NCBI GenBank assembly: GCA_003427395.1
Contig: BFEA01000384.1
Location: 1,352,192 to 1,387,299 of the forward strand
Direction: 5' to 3'
Length of the DNA stretch: 35,108 nucleotides
From: Chara braunii
Taxonomy: Eukaryota > Streptophyta > Charophyceae > Charales > Characeae
A model generated the notes under the pieces. The model had not been told where the DNA came from. It searched no databases and was given only the letters and a program-made list of their open reading frames with translations. Each line of letters begins with the position of its first letter. Position 1 is the stretch's first letter. Positions 18,631 to 30,346 of this stretch are shown here, piece by piece. A program made the position numbers and the translations under genes.

Positions 18631-19777
18631 CTCCGGAATGAGGTGGCAACCCAAAATGGAAAGAAACAAAAGAGGGAAAAAGACGAAACTGTGCATTTGG
18701 CCCAAAAAGAGATCCAGATGCACCAAAAATTGAAAAAGTGGACTTAGGGGCTCAAAATTGAAGCAAGGGCTACTAGGGGATGGCACGGATTATTGCTGGC
18801 CTTGGATCTCAGCCAGATCAAAAACTGAAAATGTGTCGCTGCATGAAAAAATATCTCAGCCTACCAAAAATGGGGTAGAAACTAAAAAAAATTGAGAAAA
18901 AGGCCCACAAGGTCTTTTTCTTTCAAGTAAAATTGCCCCTTGGGCATTAGGACCCAAGGGGGCAGCATTTGTGACGTAAAAAGGAGGCCGGAGTAGGCCA
19001 AAAGGCAATCTCAGTTGGTACCAACCACTCGGACTGCATGTATTAGGCCAAAAGAGGTTCAGATACCTCCAGAAAGGCCTAATAGTGGAATTTTGCCTTG
19101 GGGGTACCTCGGTTCACCTCAAGGCTTATGGGGAGGCTCATGGGCTGGTCGGACTACCGGTTTCAGCCTACATAAGCTGGGAATTCAGTCCGCACTTTCA
19201 CAACTGCATAAGGAGTACCCATGCTGCCCAAATGAGCTCATGAGAGCACTCTTTCACTTGGAGAGAGGAGAGGAGAGCCCATGCTAGTTTGGGAGCTTTG
19301 TGGAGGCCATGAGCTAGGGAGAAGAGCTCTAGAGACTGGAGGTAGTGAGGCTGGCACTAGGGGAGGTGATCCGCCATAGCCCCCTGGGTGTGAGGAAGAG
19401 GTCCTGATACATACAAAATGGCGCCTTGTGGCGCAACGGAAGACTTAAATATAAGCCCTGACCTGACCGGGACTGACCTCTCTCACGTAGTGCAAGACAG
19501 CGCAGCAGAATGCTAGAATACCAATGACNAGCCCAATCAATGTTNCNANGCCGACTAAGCATGCATCATCTCCATCACAAGGTGTGAAGGAGGNCTGGCG
19601 CTACACACAGGAAGAATGCGCCAGGTCCAGATCATGCACAGACGAAGAGGAGGGGAACAGACGAAGAAGAGGAGGGGCAGATGGGAAAGTCGTTAACACC
19701 AAGTCCTTGTTACAAGTCCCAAATAATCCCTCGTCAAAATGTCTGAAGCCCAGCGTCAAGTCTGGATCCAAATGTCA

Positions 19778-19782
<5 letters not shown>
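18631..19782. other. No gene recognised; possible LTR-like or other repeat sequence
   Basis: Mixed-composition sequence with many CCTTGGGG, AGGCC and GAGCTC phrases and N bases at 19530-19594. The plus-strand open frames (19015-19287 and 19524-19961) are short and lack motifs. A phrase resembling a tRNA A box (TGGCGCAACGG, near 19430) has no matching B box, so I do not call a SINE. Confidence 0.35.

Positions 19783-19831
<49 letters not shown>
19783..19831. repeat. (CT)n microsatellite
   Basis: An uninterrupted CT dinucleotide run of about 24 units. Confidence 0.95.
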
Positions 19832-19837
<6 letters not shown>

Positions 19838-20700
19838 TGCTGATGCAGTGAAGTCAGATAGCGAGAGGGTGAGAGGGAGATGGTGGACTAAGAAGAGGAA
19901 GAAGAAGAACTTTATTGCAGATCCTTGGCTATTTACATACATCGCCCAACTGGGCATGTAACAGTGTGCCTAACTGAAAAGGGCCTAGGCCCTCAACTGT
20001 CGAGATGGGCCTGGGCGCAGACACCGGGGCCCGACCAGAAGCTACTTGAAACTTCCACGGCCAGGCCCAAGGAGTCCAGCAGCAGCTGTCACTTCCATAT
20101 TGGAAGTGAGCCAGCCAGGAAAGGCATTCTGGCGTCGGCAGGCAATGGTGACACGCTGTTGCGCTCGCAAGCAAGTGTCTGCATGCGCATTGCTGGTTGG
20201 GGCACGTGCGGGCGCTGAGAGGTGAGGGGTGTTGCAGGGCAGTGGGGCGCTATCGGCCATAGCTGGGCTGCAGGGCGCGGAGGTAGAGGAGGGCGATAGG
20301 GGGTCTTTGGGAGGAGGCGCAGAAATGGGTGGACAGGGGTTGATGAGGGAGACGAGAGTACATACCTAGTGTATGTGGGAGGTTGGCATTGGTGTTGACG
20401 ACATGTACATTGGTCTTCCAAGTCGAAGTGAGCCTGTTGCATGAACGTAAGTAGGCTAGGTAGGAGTAGTAGAGTAGGCTGGGCGTTGTGCGCCAGACAG
20501 AGAGGAGCGATATTGAATACTGCGTTGGTGTGGTCTGAGGGCTTGAACATGGGCTCACGAGTTCATTGTGTTGCTCTTATTTGGATGGAATCTTGGTTCA
20601 TTTGAGCTCTCTGCTTGTTACATGACTATCTGGACTTCTGCATGATTTTGCAACTTGGTTTTCTGTGTATCTGTCTCACTCATATTCCTTGCAGAGAGAA
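19832..20700. other. No gene recognised
   Basis: Open frames on both strands (for example 20089-20550 minus) are low in complexity and lack family motifs. There is no repeat structure beyond short G-rich runs near 20230-20330. Confidence 0.4.
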
Positions 20701-20705
20701 GGAAA

Positions 20706-20764
20706 GGGGGAAGGGGAAAGGGCAAGGGGGAAGTAGGCGGAAATAGGGGGAAGGGGTCAGGGGT
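20706..20764 (+). other. G-quadruplex-forming motif cluster
   Basis: GGGGG-AA-GGGG-AAA-GGG-CAA-GGGGG occupies 20706-20730 (four G tracts, loops of 2-3 bases). A further GGGGG-AA-GGGG-TCA-GGGG lies at about 20746-20764. Confidence 0.75.
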
Positions 20765-20795
20765 TGCGAGGTGAAATCACACCACGTGGTTTTTG

Positions 20796-20992
20796 TTGTG
20801 TGTGTGTGTGTGTGTGTGTATGCGTGTGTGTGTGTGTGACTGCTGTGACACATCACACAACCACAATCACACTTCGGGGAAGCACATGACACCGTGACAC
20901 ACGCACAGACAGTCCCCCCCCCCACACACACACACGTGTGTGTGTTGTAGCCAAGTAGCTATATCACACACATGTGTGTGTGTGTTTGACAC

Positions 20993-21030
<38 letters not shown>

Positions 21031-21240
21031 TGTGTATGTGTGTGTGTGTGAATCACACTTAGGTGCAGCACATGACACTGTGAGACAGACACAAACAGCC
21101 ACACACACACACACACACACGCACACAAGCTGCATCATTCTGCTGCAGCAACAGAATAACTTAGCTGCAGCATAGACAAATGTGTGTATGTGTTTCTGCA
21201 TCACACAACCACAATCACAGTTAGCTGCAACACATAACAT
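20796..21240. repeat. Compound (TG)n/(CA)n block with a repeated spacer
   Basis: Alternating TG runs (about 20796-20838 and 20996-21050) and CA runs (about 20923-20935 and 21101-21126) include CA-to-TG junctions that form long palindromes (around 20925-20945 and 20964-20985). A spacer phrase (CACAACCACAATCACA...GCA.CACATGACA..GTG) recurs in three diverged copies near 20853, 21047 and 21203. Confidence 0.85.
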
Positions 21241-22986
21241 GGTGCCACATGTCCTTTGGGATGAATTCAGTGTCAGTGTCGTTGTACTTGTTGCAATTAA
21301 TCGTGTGGCTTTGTGGACCGACGCAGAGGACTCTCCTCTCCAAGTTCTTTTGGACCATTAGCGAATGTGGNCAGCGCTTTCGTGNTGGTGGAACCTTTTG
21401 TGTTGACTCTGTGAGCATGTTGCTTTTTGCCCTCCATCCTTTTATTGACTATAATACATATATTTTGACGATATATATACATATATAAATTGTGCAAGCG
21501 TGCCGCTTCAATGGATGACGGATGTGTGGGCACTTGGCGCTTAACCACACACGCATCTGGTTTGTGATGCTTTGTGGAATGAGAGAGAGAGGGTTTGGAC
21601 CAGGTTGCAGACTCCAGGGGTGCAGGAGGAGGAGGAAAGTGACGGGGGCACTTACCTGGATCTGGTGGATGACATCTTCATCTTCTTCGTTGGTGCTACA
21701 CATAGAAGGCCCTGTACGAGGTGTACTTCTTCGAGGACGACTTCGAGGCAGAGATAGGCATGGCGGCCTGAGTAGGGGGAGCATATCAGCTTTGCGTTGT
21801 CCTTTGAACATCAGAGTTGGGCTCCGCTAGTCCGCCATACCCACCTACTAGGAGAAGGAAAAAGTTGTAGTATGTGGTGATGGTGGACCTCTAGAGTTGG
21901 TGGTAAGAAGAAGATTCGGACATTGATTCTGATTTATTCTTTTAATGTTATTATTCTTATTGTTAAGAAAATATTGGNGGAGTTCAAGGTGGTTGGAGAT
22001 GGTGGCGAGTGGGAAAGAGATTTGACATCGGTCTTTGCTGGTGTACATCTTCTTCTCTTCCATTCTTATTTATTCTTCTTCCCTTGTCTATTTCTCTTTC
22101 CAAACTCTTTCATTTCAATTGCAATTACACAACCAGAATCGTAACAATTATTACTACAACTACTTNCACTTACTACTATTACTACTACTACTACTACACA
22201 AGCACTACGACCTTGTCTACTGCTACTACTTTTGGCAACACAACTGCTGCTACTATGGGCCCCTCCTCCATAACTTGTCCTCCTACCTCCGTCCTCCACC
22301 ACTCTTTCTCCCGCTCGCCGTCTTTTTATTCCTCCGCTCATACGATGCTTTTTAGCACTATAAGTATTGGTACTACTAATATCAGTATAGGTAGCATTAC
22401 TGATGCTTACACAACGTGAACGACTTCTCAACCTCTGGCAAGCCCCCCCCCCTCCTACCCTTCCCGGTGTTTTTTTGCCAACAAAAACAAAATGTTGATC
22501 AAACATTACTTCATGCTGAAGACACCTTGGTAGACCAATCAAGCGACAATTATAAAAACATTTTCTCAACATTTTAACAACATTCGAACCAACAATGAAA
22601 GAAACATTGGGCTAATGTNGAGCGATCATTCAACCAANAATGAGATCAACATTCATCNAACGTTTGTTCGAACATTGTAGAGATGGTTTGCTTAATTCAA
22701 AGTTAATTGTTTGTTAGCTAAAGTTAATGTTGTTACTATTGAAGCAACGTTGTGCCATTTGTGTGTTTCTCACTCAAATGTTAATTAACCTTCCAAGATT
22801 AAAAAATAATGTGCACACAATTTTGTAAACTGATTATTAACCCAATAAAGTTAATCAACATATTTTTAAAAAGCTTAGTTTTTTTCTGTTGAAACTCAGT
22901 TTCTCCAGTGTGGATACGAACTGTCTTTACATTAGTATGCACCTTCTATCACGTTCCATTTTATTTGGAAGTTGAGAACTCGGTCT
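21241..22986. other. No gene recognised; includes an ACT-type trinucleotide stretch
   Basis: AT-rich to mixed DNA with several N bases. 22140-22245 is rich in (ACT)n/(CTA)n, which explains the Y- and T-rich open frames there. 22550-22700 has a degenerate AACATT phrase several times. Frames such as 22009-22419 are products of simple sequence. A phrase starting TTAGTATGCACC near 22933 recurs at 23341. Confidence 0.45.
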
Positions 22987-22997
22987 ATTTTCGTTAC

Positions 22998-23029
22998 ACT
23001 CACACACACACACACACACACACATACAG

Positions 23030-23076
<47 letters not shown>

Positions 23077-23185
23077 TAGANAGATAGATAGATAGATAGA
23101 TATATAGAGAGAGAGAGAGAGAAACAGAGAGAGAGAGAGAGAGGAAGACAGAGAGAGAGAGAGAGAGGGAGAGAGAGAGAGAGAA
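22998..23185. repeat. Compound (CA)n, (GA)n, (GATA)n microsatellite
   Basis: A CA run (to about 23024) is followed by GA runs and a GATA run (about 23078-23102), with further GA runs to 23185. It contains an N at 23081. Confidence 0.93.
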
Positions 23186-23286
23186 CAAGTAGGTCAAAGA
23201 TAAATGGGATGTTGCTTTCCCAACGTCATGAGAATTTTCGTTTTGTCCCTCTTCCGACTCGGAGCATATTGCGCAACAAACAAAGT

Positions 23287-23363
23287 CGTGGTCGGTAGGT
23301 GCATACAAATTTGTCATTGTGGACACTTGTGGTCGTTATATTAGTATGCACCTACCGACCACG
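23287..23363. repeat. 20-bp perfect inverted repeat, possible miniature element
   Basis: Arm 23287-23306 (CGTGGTCGGTAGGTGCATAC) is the exact reverse complement of 23344-23363, around a 37-base centre. The right arm with its flank recurs as a diverged direct copy near 22933. The GGT(C/T)GGTRGRTGYATA phrase is also found in each unit of the array at 28557-29460. Confidence 0.85.
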
Positions 23364-24328
23364 TTCCATTTTGTCTCTTGTACCTCTCTATAGAGCATGC
23401 TCAACCTGATTCGTGGCACATCATGCAAACATTTTGATTGAGGATAACAGATCCATGAAATCTAAAAATGTCAAATTCGGCAAATTCACAATTTGGCTTG
23501 AAACAACATGAGGTATACACGAAGATGCTGACTTCGTTTTTGTGCGTGCTTGATTTGCAGGGAAGATTGGTTGCAATGGTGTATGCAACAAGTGTATAGT
23601 TCAATCTCATCAGTGAATTGTAATCCACGAGAAAACTTGGAGTGTGCGTGCGATGCGGAGTAGTCATTGGGGCTCGCGGCACATGCGGTTTTCACCTTCG
23701 GTCGCCTTTATTTTTTTTGGAAAGCGCAGTGCGAATGGTTTCGGTGTTGGAGTCATCTGGTGTTGCAGGTGAGAGTGTAGGAACCATTTGGGACCAGTTG
23801 GAACGGATTTAGGGCTCGCAATTTTGGGGCGTGTGCGGTTTGCGTTCCCACATTTCAAACTACTCTGAGTGAAGTGATGGAAGGCGGTTTTGGCCTGCGG
23901 TTTGATTTGGGACAATCCTTGGGGGATGTGGTCCGATTGAGACTGCATTAGGGTCATCGGGGATGATGTTTGAATCACGTGAGACTTATTTTTGAGAACA
24001 CCCTCTTCGAGGGTTATCTCATTGAGTCATTTTTGTGGACCCAACCTTGGCCTGTTGAGGTCAAAGGAAAAGGACGTGAGTCATGAATCGGTCGGAAGGA
24101 CCACAACTTGTGTGATTGTTCCAAGCATATTTTTATTTTTTAAGATGATTTATCTTCTATTTGATTGAGACATTATCTCTGCTTTCTTGCGTAAGCCGAT
24201 TCAAACTCAACTCAAGGTCAATTGAATGACTAAAACTTCCCTTTACACCTATGTGGACCGACACTTGTTTCACCCTGTTCATTGAATGTTTGTTGAAAAG
24301 GCAAAGAGAATGTGTGTTTGCATGTGAA
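23364..24328. other. No gene recognised
   Basis: Mixed sequence without coding or repeat structure that I can support. Minus-strand frames at 23401-23978 have no motifs. Confidence 0.4.
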
Positions 24329-24416
24329 TTGAAAGGTCTGACTTAGGTACGGGGTTGCATTTGATCTCTTTGAATTTGTTTGCTTTGAAAGGTCTGACTT
24401 AGGTACGGGGTTGCAT
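24329..24416. repeat. 32-bp perfect direct repeat, 56 bp apart
   Basis: The block starting TTGAAAGGTCTGACTTAGG occurs at 24329-24360 and again unchanged at 24385-24416, separated by 24 bp of unrelated sequence. Confidence 0.9.
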
Positions 24417-25006
24417 GTGCAGGTAGGTAGAGAGATGTTTGAAAAAAAGATTGATTTTGCCTATCTGAGATGAAGAAAAGGATTCTCCTCTTTCTACCTC
24501 TCACCTGCCTACATGTCAAAAACACTTGTATTTGGAAATAGAAAAATTTAACGAGTGCCGAAAAAGAAACTCGTGGTTATAGTGAAAATAAAATTAATAT
24601 GATTTAGCATTTTCTGAGGTTTACCCTTTCTATCCTGAATGACCTTATCTCTCTATACCCGTCAAAATAGTTCTTCTTCACTACCTCTTCTGACTTTTTT
24701 CGTCCAAGTTACCTTGAGGCTTGAACTTACAAAAAATGAGAACAAATGGTTGTTCTTTTTTTTTTTTCTCTCAAGTTTTTCATCACCTTTTAAATTCTTT
24801 CAATTCACCTTTACTACCTAGCTACCACTACTCCTAAGTAAGTGTGTGTTGGTACCTTCCAGTCCACATAGTATGACACACCCCACATTGGTCACCTGGT
24901 CCACATGCTGCCATCCAACTCACAGTACCATGCACGCTATATAATATCGATCAGTCGATAAGGTCAGGGGCCATGTTGTGCCCAAGTGCGCATTTCTTTT
25001 CTTAGG

Positions 25007-25010
<4 letters not shown>
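24417..25010. other. No gene recognised
   Basis: AT-rich sequence with a poly-T tract near 24757-24767. No coding support. Confidence 0.4.

Positions 25011-25053
<43 letters not shown>
25011..25053. repeat. (TG)n microsatellite
   Basis: About 21 uninterrupted TG units. Confidence 0.95.
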
Positions 25054-25054
<1 letters not shown>

Positions 25055-26520
25055 ACTACTATCCGATCCCTATAATACCTGTTCCGCATGGTGCTTTCCG
25101 TTACACATGATACTACCTAGCCCACGTACTATCACCCACGCCACATGATAACGCCCAACCTACATAGTACGACCTGCATGAGCCAATGACAGAGTTGTGG
25201 CAAATTTTGACCCTGCTTTTTTTCTTTCACTTCGTCACACAGTCACTCCATATACATGTTGCATGCTTTAAAGAAAGAAAGCCGTGATCTGAAATCGGGA
25301 GGTGGGCTTGTGTTTTTTTTTTTATGTGCAAGGCGTGTTGTCCGTTTTTATTGTTGAGTTGCATAGATGTCAGAGGAAGAGGGGGGGAGGAGGAGGTAGC
25401 CGAGAGGGAGGAGGAAGTTAGCAGAGAAAGACATGGAAGAGGAGTGGGTGTGTGTTGGCGACATATTCACGGTGGACACCTACTTGCTGCTATAAGCAAT
25501 GCATATTAACTTATTGTCATACACGTTCCACAATAAAGGTTTTTCAAATGGTATTGGTTTTACATCTATTTAGCAGGAACAAATCATGAGATTGAAATTT
25601 AGTTTTTGTTGTGAAAAGGTATCTTAACGTATATGTGAACAGGGATGGATAATATTAGGATGTAACAGTTTCTATCTCTACTGTGAGCGGCTGCAGGAGC
25701 CCCTATTTGTTACATCCATGCAAAACAAGAACTTCACACTCATACTACTTTTTGCTTCCTTGCGTATGGTCATTTATTCCATCATTATCATCACACTATC
25801 TAGAGACCTCTATTTTAGTATTTTCACGTTGACTAAGGCGGTGAATAGTACATTGGGTCTTTTTCACACGCACACGATCTTGATAATTATGTCATTCAAG
25901 ACTCCATTATTTTTCAAAGTGATGTTGATTATGCAATTTTTTTTTTTTTTTTTTTTTTTGGTTGCAAATATGCAAAGCCAAGTCCTAAGGCAGCCAATAT
26001 CTGGTGGACGAAAATTGTGAATGACAAATGAATTGGAAGAATCCCTCAGCACAGTTGATTTTCCTCACCATAGATAGTAGTACAAGGAGGTTGCAAAGAT
26101 TATTGTAGTGTAGGCATTGAAGCAGGAGAGAAAATAACTTCTTGTCTATTTTTCAGTTTCTTCCTAGTTTTTCTCTCCCCCTCTCTATTTTTGTTTGCGC
26201 CTTCTTAGGATCTTTAACTTCTGCGTGCACTCTCTTTCTACACATTTCAAGTAGTTGAGTTAGAATTTTATTTACTGTTGTTATGAAGCAACAAAAACTA
26301 TTTTTCTTTATAAACGTATTGAGTGCGCGTGCTCACCTTTCGTAAGGTGGATGCGGTCTTGTAAAATTGATTTACCAAAATTTAGAGACGACGTCTTTGT
26401 GTAGTTGAATTGGTGTTTATTATAGGAATCACAAAGTTTTACTATGGCTAAGGAGCCTATTGAAGTTGTTCTTACTAGTTGCAAATATAAACTTAAATTT
26501 GTTTTTTTTTTTTTATCTTC

Positions 26521-26523
<3 letters not shown>
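25054..26523. other. No gene recognised; AT-rich with a poly-T run
   Basis: Contains a T run at about 25937-25959. The short open frames (25324-25509, 25718-26020) are low in complexity. The phrase TGTAACAG/GTTACATCC near 25660-25715 is the only local symmetry I noticed. Confidence 0.4.

Positions 26524-26574
<51 letters not shown>
26524..26574. repeat. (TC)n microsatellite
   Basis: An uninterrupted TC run, flanked by T runs at about 26502-26513 and 26587-26596. Confidence 0.95.
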
Positions 26575-26578
<4 letters not shown>

Positions 26579-27600
26579 ACCGTCTTTTTTTTTTTATTCC
26601 TTCCCCTTGGTCTTCCTATCCCCTCTCCTTCTATATCTTTCTCTCTCTCACACACACACATACACATACATGCATACATGTACAAACACAAATATTTACA
26701 CAAGTTCACGAGTGTTGTCTCGATTTGCAATTTGCAAGTTGAATGATTATATAATCTTATGGAATCCTTGATATCTTTCAGTTTGTTTTTGCCAAGTTAT
26801 CAAGGTATGTATATGTTATTCTGTTTATTAATTTATTATTTTTATTAAATAATTTTTTGACTTTGCGATTAGTAAATACACAAAATTCTATTCATTGATC
26901 ATCATCTGTGGAGTTATGAGTTGTGTATATGACCCACGACTCTCTGAAAATTTTGGTGGAAATACAGTCCAACTTCTTGTCCGCATGTGAAAATTTCAAT
27001 ATAATTTCAGTTCAATTTCAGTAAGTTGGGTGAAATTTCAATTAGAATTTTGGTTTACATTTCGTCCACATTTTATCAAACTTTTCGTCCACATCTTAAA
27101 CTTTCAGTAATATTTATTCTCTAAATCAAGTATTTTCTGTGAAATTTATGTCAAAATTGAATTTTTTTGGTGCAATTTTAATCCAAAGTTAATAATTTTG
27201 CTGGAATTTCAGTCCACAAACAGTTCAAGCTTTGTCCAAATTTCAAATTTCAGTCTAATTGTCATTTTCAGTCCATTTAAAATGTTTCAAATTTTATTTT
27301 AGATTTTTATTTTAACTAGTAATTTCAATCTGATTTACAAAAAAACGATGATAATAAGATTGAAATACTCATATTTAGAATGAAATGCATTGATTTAAAC
27401 GAAAAGTATACGAGTTTGATTTTTTATTAACTAGAGTTTTCTGCGAGAATTTGTTTTTTTTTACCTTGACGGCTACGCATTAACGGATGAGTTAAGAAAC
27501 GTTTTCAAACTTTGTTGTTATTAACAATTTTGTGGTAATGATTGAAATAAACTTGTTGTTATTATTAGTTTTAATTTATAAAACTTTAAGAATTAAAATA
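26575..27600. other. AT-rich DNA with a degenerate ATTTCAGTCCA repeat
   Basis: Between about 26950 and 27290 the phrase AATTTCAGTCCA and close variants (TTTCGTCCACATTTT, ATTTCAGTTCAATTT) recur more than eight times at irregular spacing, like a decayed short tandem repeat. No coding frame. Confidence 0.5.
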
Positions 27601-27603
27601 TTA

Positions 27604-27664
27604 ATATATATATATATATAACGATATATATATATATATATACATACATATATATATATATATA
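27604..27664. repeat. (TA)n microsatellite
   Basis: AT dinucleotide runs with short interruptions, directly adjoining the left end of the MITE at 27664. Confidence 0.9.
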
Positions 27665-28433
27665 GTTGCCAGGCCGAACGTGCGGAGGCCCCTAAGCTGA
27701 CCCCCGAACGTTCGGGCGTTCGGGTCCCCGTACGGGGTCCGAACTCGAAGGGGTTCGGACCCCGCAAAAAAATACTTTGGTACCTAAAAATTATTTTTTT
27801 TTTATGATTTTTTTTTGTGAGTTCTCTGTTATGTAAGCTACCTGTCTCTCAATTTTGAAGTCATTCCGTGCACCCAAACAACAATGAAAAATTGGCAAAG
27901 ATGGTGGTATCAAAACTTGCTTTCCCACTTACTAATTTGTTTTTTTTCTCTTTACACTTTTTGTTTTCCCTTCATTTCGGGGCCTCAAAAAATTATTATT
28001 TTTTCAAACTTTATTTGTAGGTTCTCTATTATGTAAGATACATATGTATAAAATTTCATGGCATTCGACAAAGCCAAAAAAAAAAAAAAAATCGCCAAAG
28101 ATGGCGGTGTTTAAAACTTGCTCGCCCATGCAATAATTTTATTCTCGTTTGATTTTTTCTTATTTTCATTAATATTTTTTTTTTTTTGTATTTGATTTTT
28201 ATTTCAAATTTGGTAAGGAATTTGGATGTATTGTTGAGGCAAATGTTGTCTAGTTTATTCTTCTGCATGATATAGTGTTTTTTCAGAATTTTTGAAAACT
28301 TTATTGTTTTTTTTTTTTTTTTTTTTTTTAGGTTCCGGGTTCGGTCGAACGTCCGAACGCGTCGAGAGGGAGTTCCGAACGTTCGGGCGTTCGGGTTCGG
28401 GTGTTCGGCCCGTCCCGAACGCCGGCAACCCTG
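27664..28433. mobile_element. GTTCGG-rich hAT-like MITE, about 770 bp
   Basis: The left end reads AGTTGCCAGGCCGAACG. The right end, read on the minus strand, is CAGGGTTGCCGGCGTTCGGG. Both share GTTGCC and then GC-rich subterminal DNA full of GTTCGG/CCGAAC, in contrast to the AT-rich centre (27780-28330). The 12-bp palindrome CCGAACGTTCGG with a GCGTTCGGG extension occurs near each end (27704-27724 and 28375-28395) in the same orientation. TA-rich sequence flanks both sides, so a target duplication cannot be read unambiguously. There is no transposase inside. Non-autonomous hAT is my best guess from the ends. Confidence 0.6.
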
Positions 28434-28556
28434 TATATATCTCTCGATATATATATATATGTCACAGCCCCTCGTTTGTTGTCCTCTTCTCTCTCTCTGC
28501 CTACGGTTTACCGGGCAGTTCTATTTGTGACGATATATATATATAAACATATATAG

Positions 28557-29460
28557 ACATCATCAATGTTAAGCAATTTTCATAAAAAATATCATATTTT
28601 TATTTTATAATATTTTCTTGTTTTCTATTAGTATACAACAATGTTTGCACATAAGGTGGGTGAGTGTATACTCTTTTATGACATAATGTATCCATTATAA
28701 TGCATAAATGTGATAATCAAACGACTAGAAGAATTGCCACACGGTATCACTTTATAGCGAAAATCGTAGCTGAACAGTTTCATGTTTTTTTTCTTTTGCA
28801 AAACGTTCACAATTTGCACATTGTAATATGTATATATATATATATATACATATATATGTATATACATATATATATATATCATAAAATAAAACAGCACGGT
28901 AAAACGTTGACAGAGAGGGATAAGAGAACAATAAACGAGGGGATGTGATGAATTGTTTCGTGAGTTTCACTGACTTATATGCATATATAAATGTCATCGG
29001 TATTAAGTACTTATTAGAAAGAATATTACGCTCTTATTTTATAATCATCCTTAACCTTCTATCACATACCTAACAATGTTTGTGTATGAGGTCGGTAGAT
29101 GTATATTATTTTATGGTTTAGCATATCTTTTGCAACACGTAAATGTAGCACCAACCAACCACAAGAAGTGTCATCTGAAACAAAAAGTTATTTATACTTT
29201 ACAATTTGAAAAATAATATGCTTCGTCGTCAGCATTAAAAACTTTTCATAAAGGATATTATGCTCTTATTTTATAATCGTCCTCAATCTTCTACTATCAC
29301 GTATCTACGAATGCTTGCATATATGGTTGGTGGGTGCATACTATTTTATGACTTACCATAGGCATTGCAGCACATAAATATATGCACCAACCGACTACAA
29401 GAAGTGTCGCTTGAAACAACCGAGTTATTCACACATAATAATTTGAAAAATAATATGCTC
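28557..29460. repeat. Diverged tandem array of about 235-bp units
   Basis: Three units share, in order: a CATC.(T/A).TATTAA start, TCTTATTTTATAAT, a TATCAC...AC(A)ATG.TTG stretch, GGT(C/T)GGT followed by TGTATA or TGCATA, and TTTTATG. Units 2 and 3 also share CAAGAAGTGTC and AATTTGAAAAATAATATGCT. The GGT(C/T)GGT landmark is at 29090 and 29325 (235 bp apart); in unit 1 it is at 28655, where the unit carries extra DNA including a TA tract (28829-28880). No coding frame. Confidence 0.75.
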
Positions 29461-29821
29461 CAAAAACGCTTGTCAACGTTCCTGATTACAAAAAGTGAGT
29501 TCTTACTTACTTCAGAAAATATTATCTACCTTTCTTGTTCATCCATCAACTTTGCAGTTGCACAATTATGTTGTGAAACAAACACATATCGATTTGATGC
29601 TACACTTATTCAACTGCACATATATAAGAAGTTCTGCAATGACCATGATAGGTATTATGGAGAATTTGTGTGATTTTGTGCTATGCGAAACAAACTTCGT
29701 TGCATCCTTCTATTATGTGGATGAGAGAGAGAGAGAGAAAGAGAGAGAAAAAAAACAAAAAAACAAAACACCACAAAAAAAAACAAAAAAAAAAGAGAGA
29801 AAGAGAGAGAGAGAAAGAGAA

Positions 29822-29861
<40 letters not shown>

Positions 29862-30346
29862 ACCCATGTAAATACATTAGATTCATAAGTATAACGAAGT
29901 TTATTTTCAATGATGTCAACATCAATAACACATTTTAAACACGTAAGAATATTATGCAAACAACATTATAATGTAATTCTGAATGTTTTTTCAGCGTAAA
30001 TATGTCAAATTATTGACATAATTCACAACCATATTATTCCAACATGATTTCAACAGGATATCAACTGTTTATCAACCGATTTTCAACACGTGAGCGAAAT
30101 TTTCAACACAAAATCAATTGTTGTTAAACTGTTTGTATAAAGTTTAAAACAACAATATCAACACAGAGAACATGATCAATGTTTGTCCAAACAAGATTGA
30201 TTGGCTTCATGTATATATACATGAAGCCCTCCCTCAAACAGTTTATAAACTGTTTACAATCTGTTGTATACGCAAATGTATGTGATAAACTCGCTTTTAA
30301 TTACACCATTTTTTTTCTGTTGTCGTTGACCACGTGTGCTGCGTAT
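29461..30346. other. No intact gene; GA and poly-A tracts, AT-rich
   Basis: Contains (GA)n at about 29723-29750 and 29794-29820 and a 36-base A run at 29824-29859, which create the long K-, E- and R-rich frame there. 30000-30180 has a repeated TTTTCAACA phrase. The last part (from about 30179) is in the same frame as the integrase relic that follows but shows no clear similarity. Confidence 0.45.

Noticed and set aside
19420-19490. Possible tRNA-derived SINE (A-box-like TGGCGCAACGG)
   Set aside because: No B box at the right distance and no tRNA-like folding of the flanks.
22009-22572. Y-, T- and S-rich open frames on both strands
   Set aside because: They follow ACT-type trinucleotide repeats and contain N bases.
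26308-26771. Open frames with long SLSLSL or ERERER stretches
   Set aside because: They are direct translations of the (TC)n tract and flanking T runs.
29495-29938. 147-codon K-, E- and R-rich frame
   Set aside because: It passes through (GA)n and a 36-base A run, with no motif outside these tracts.
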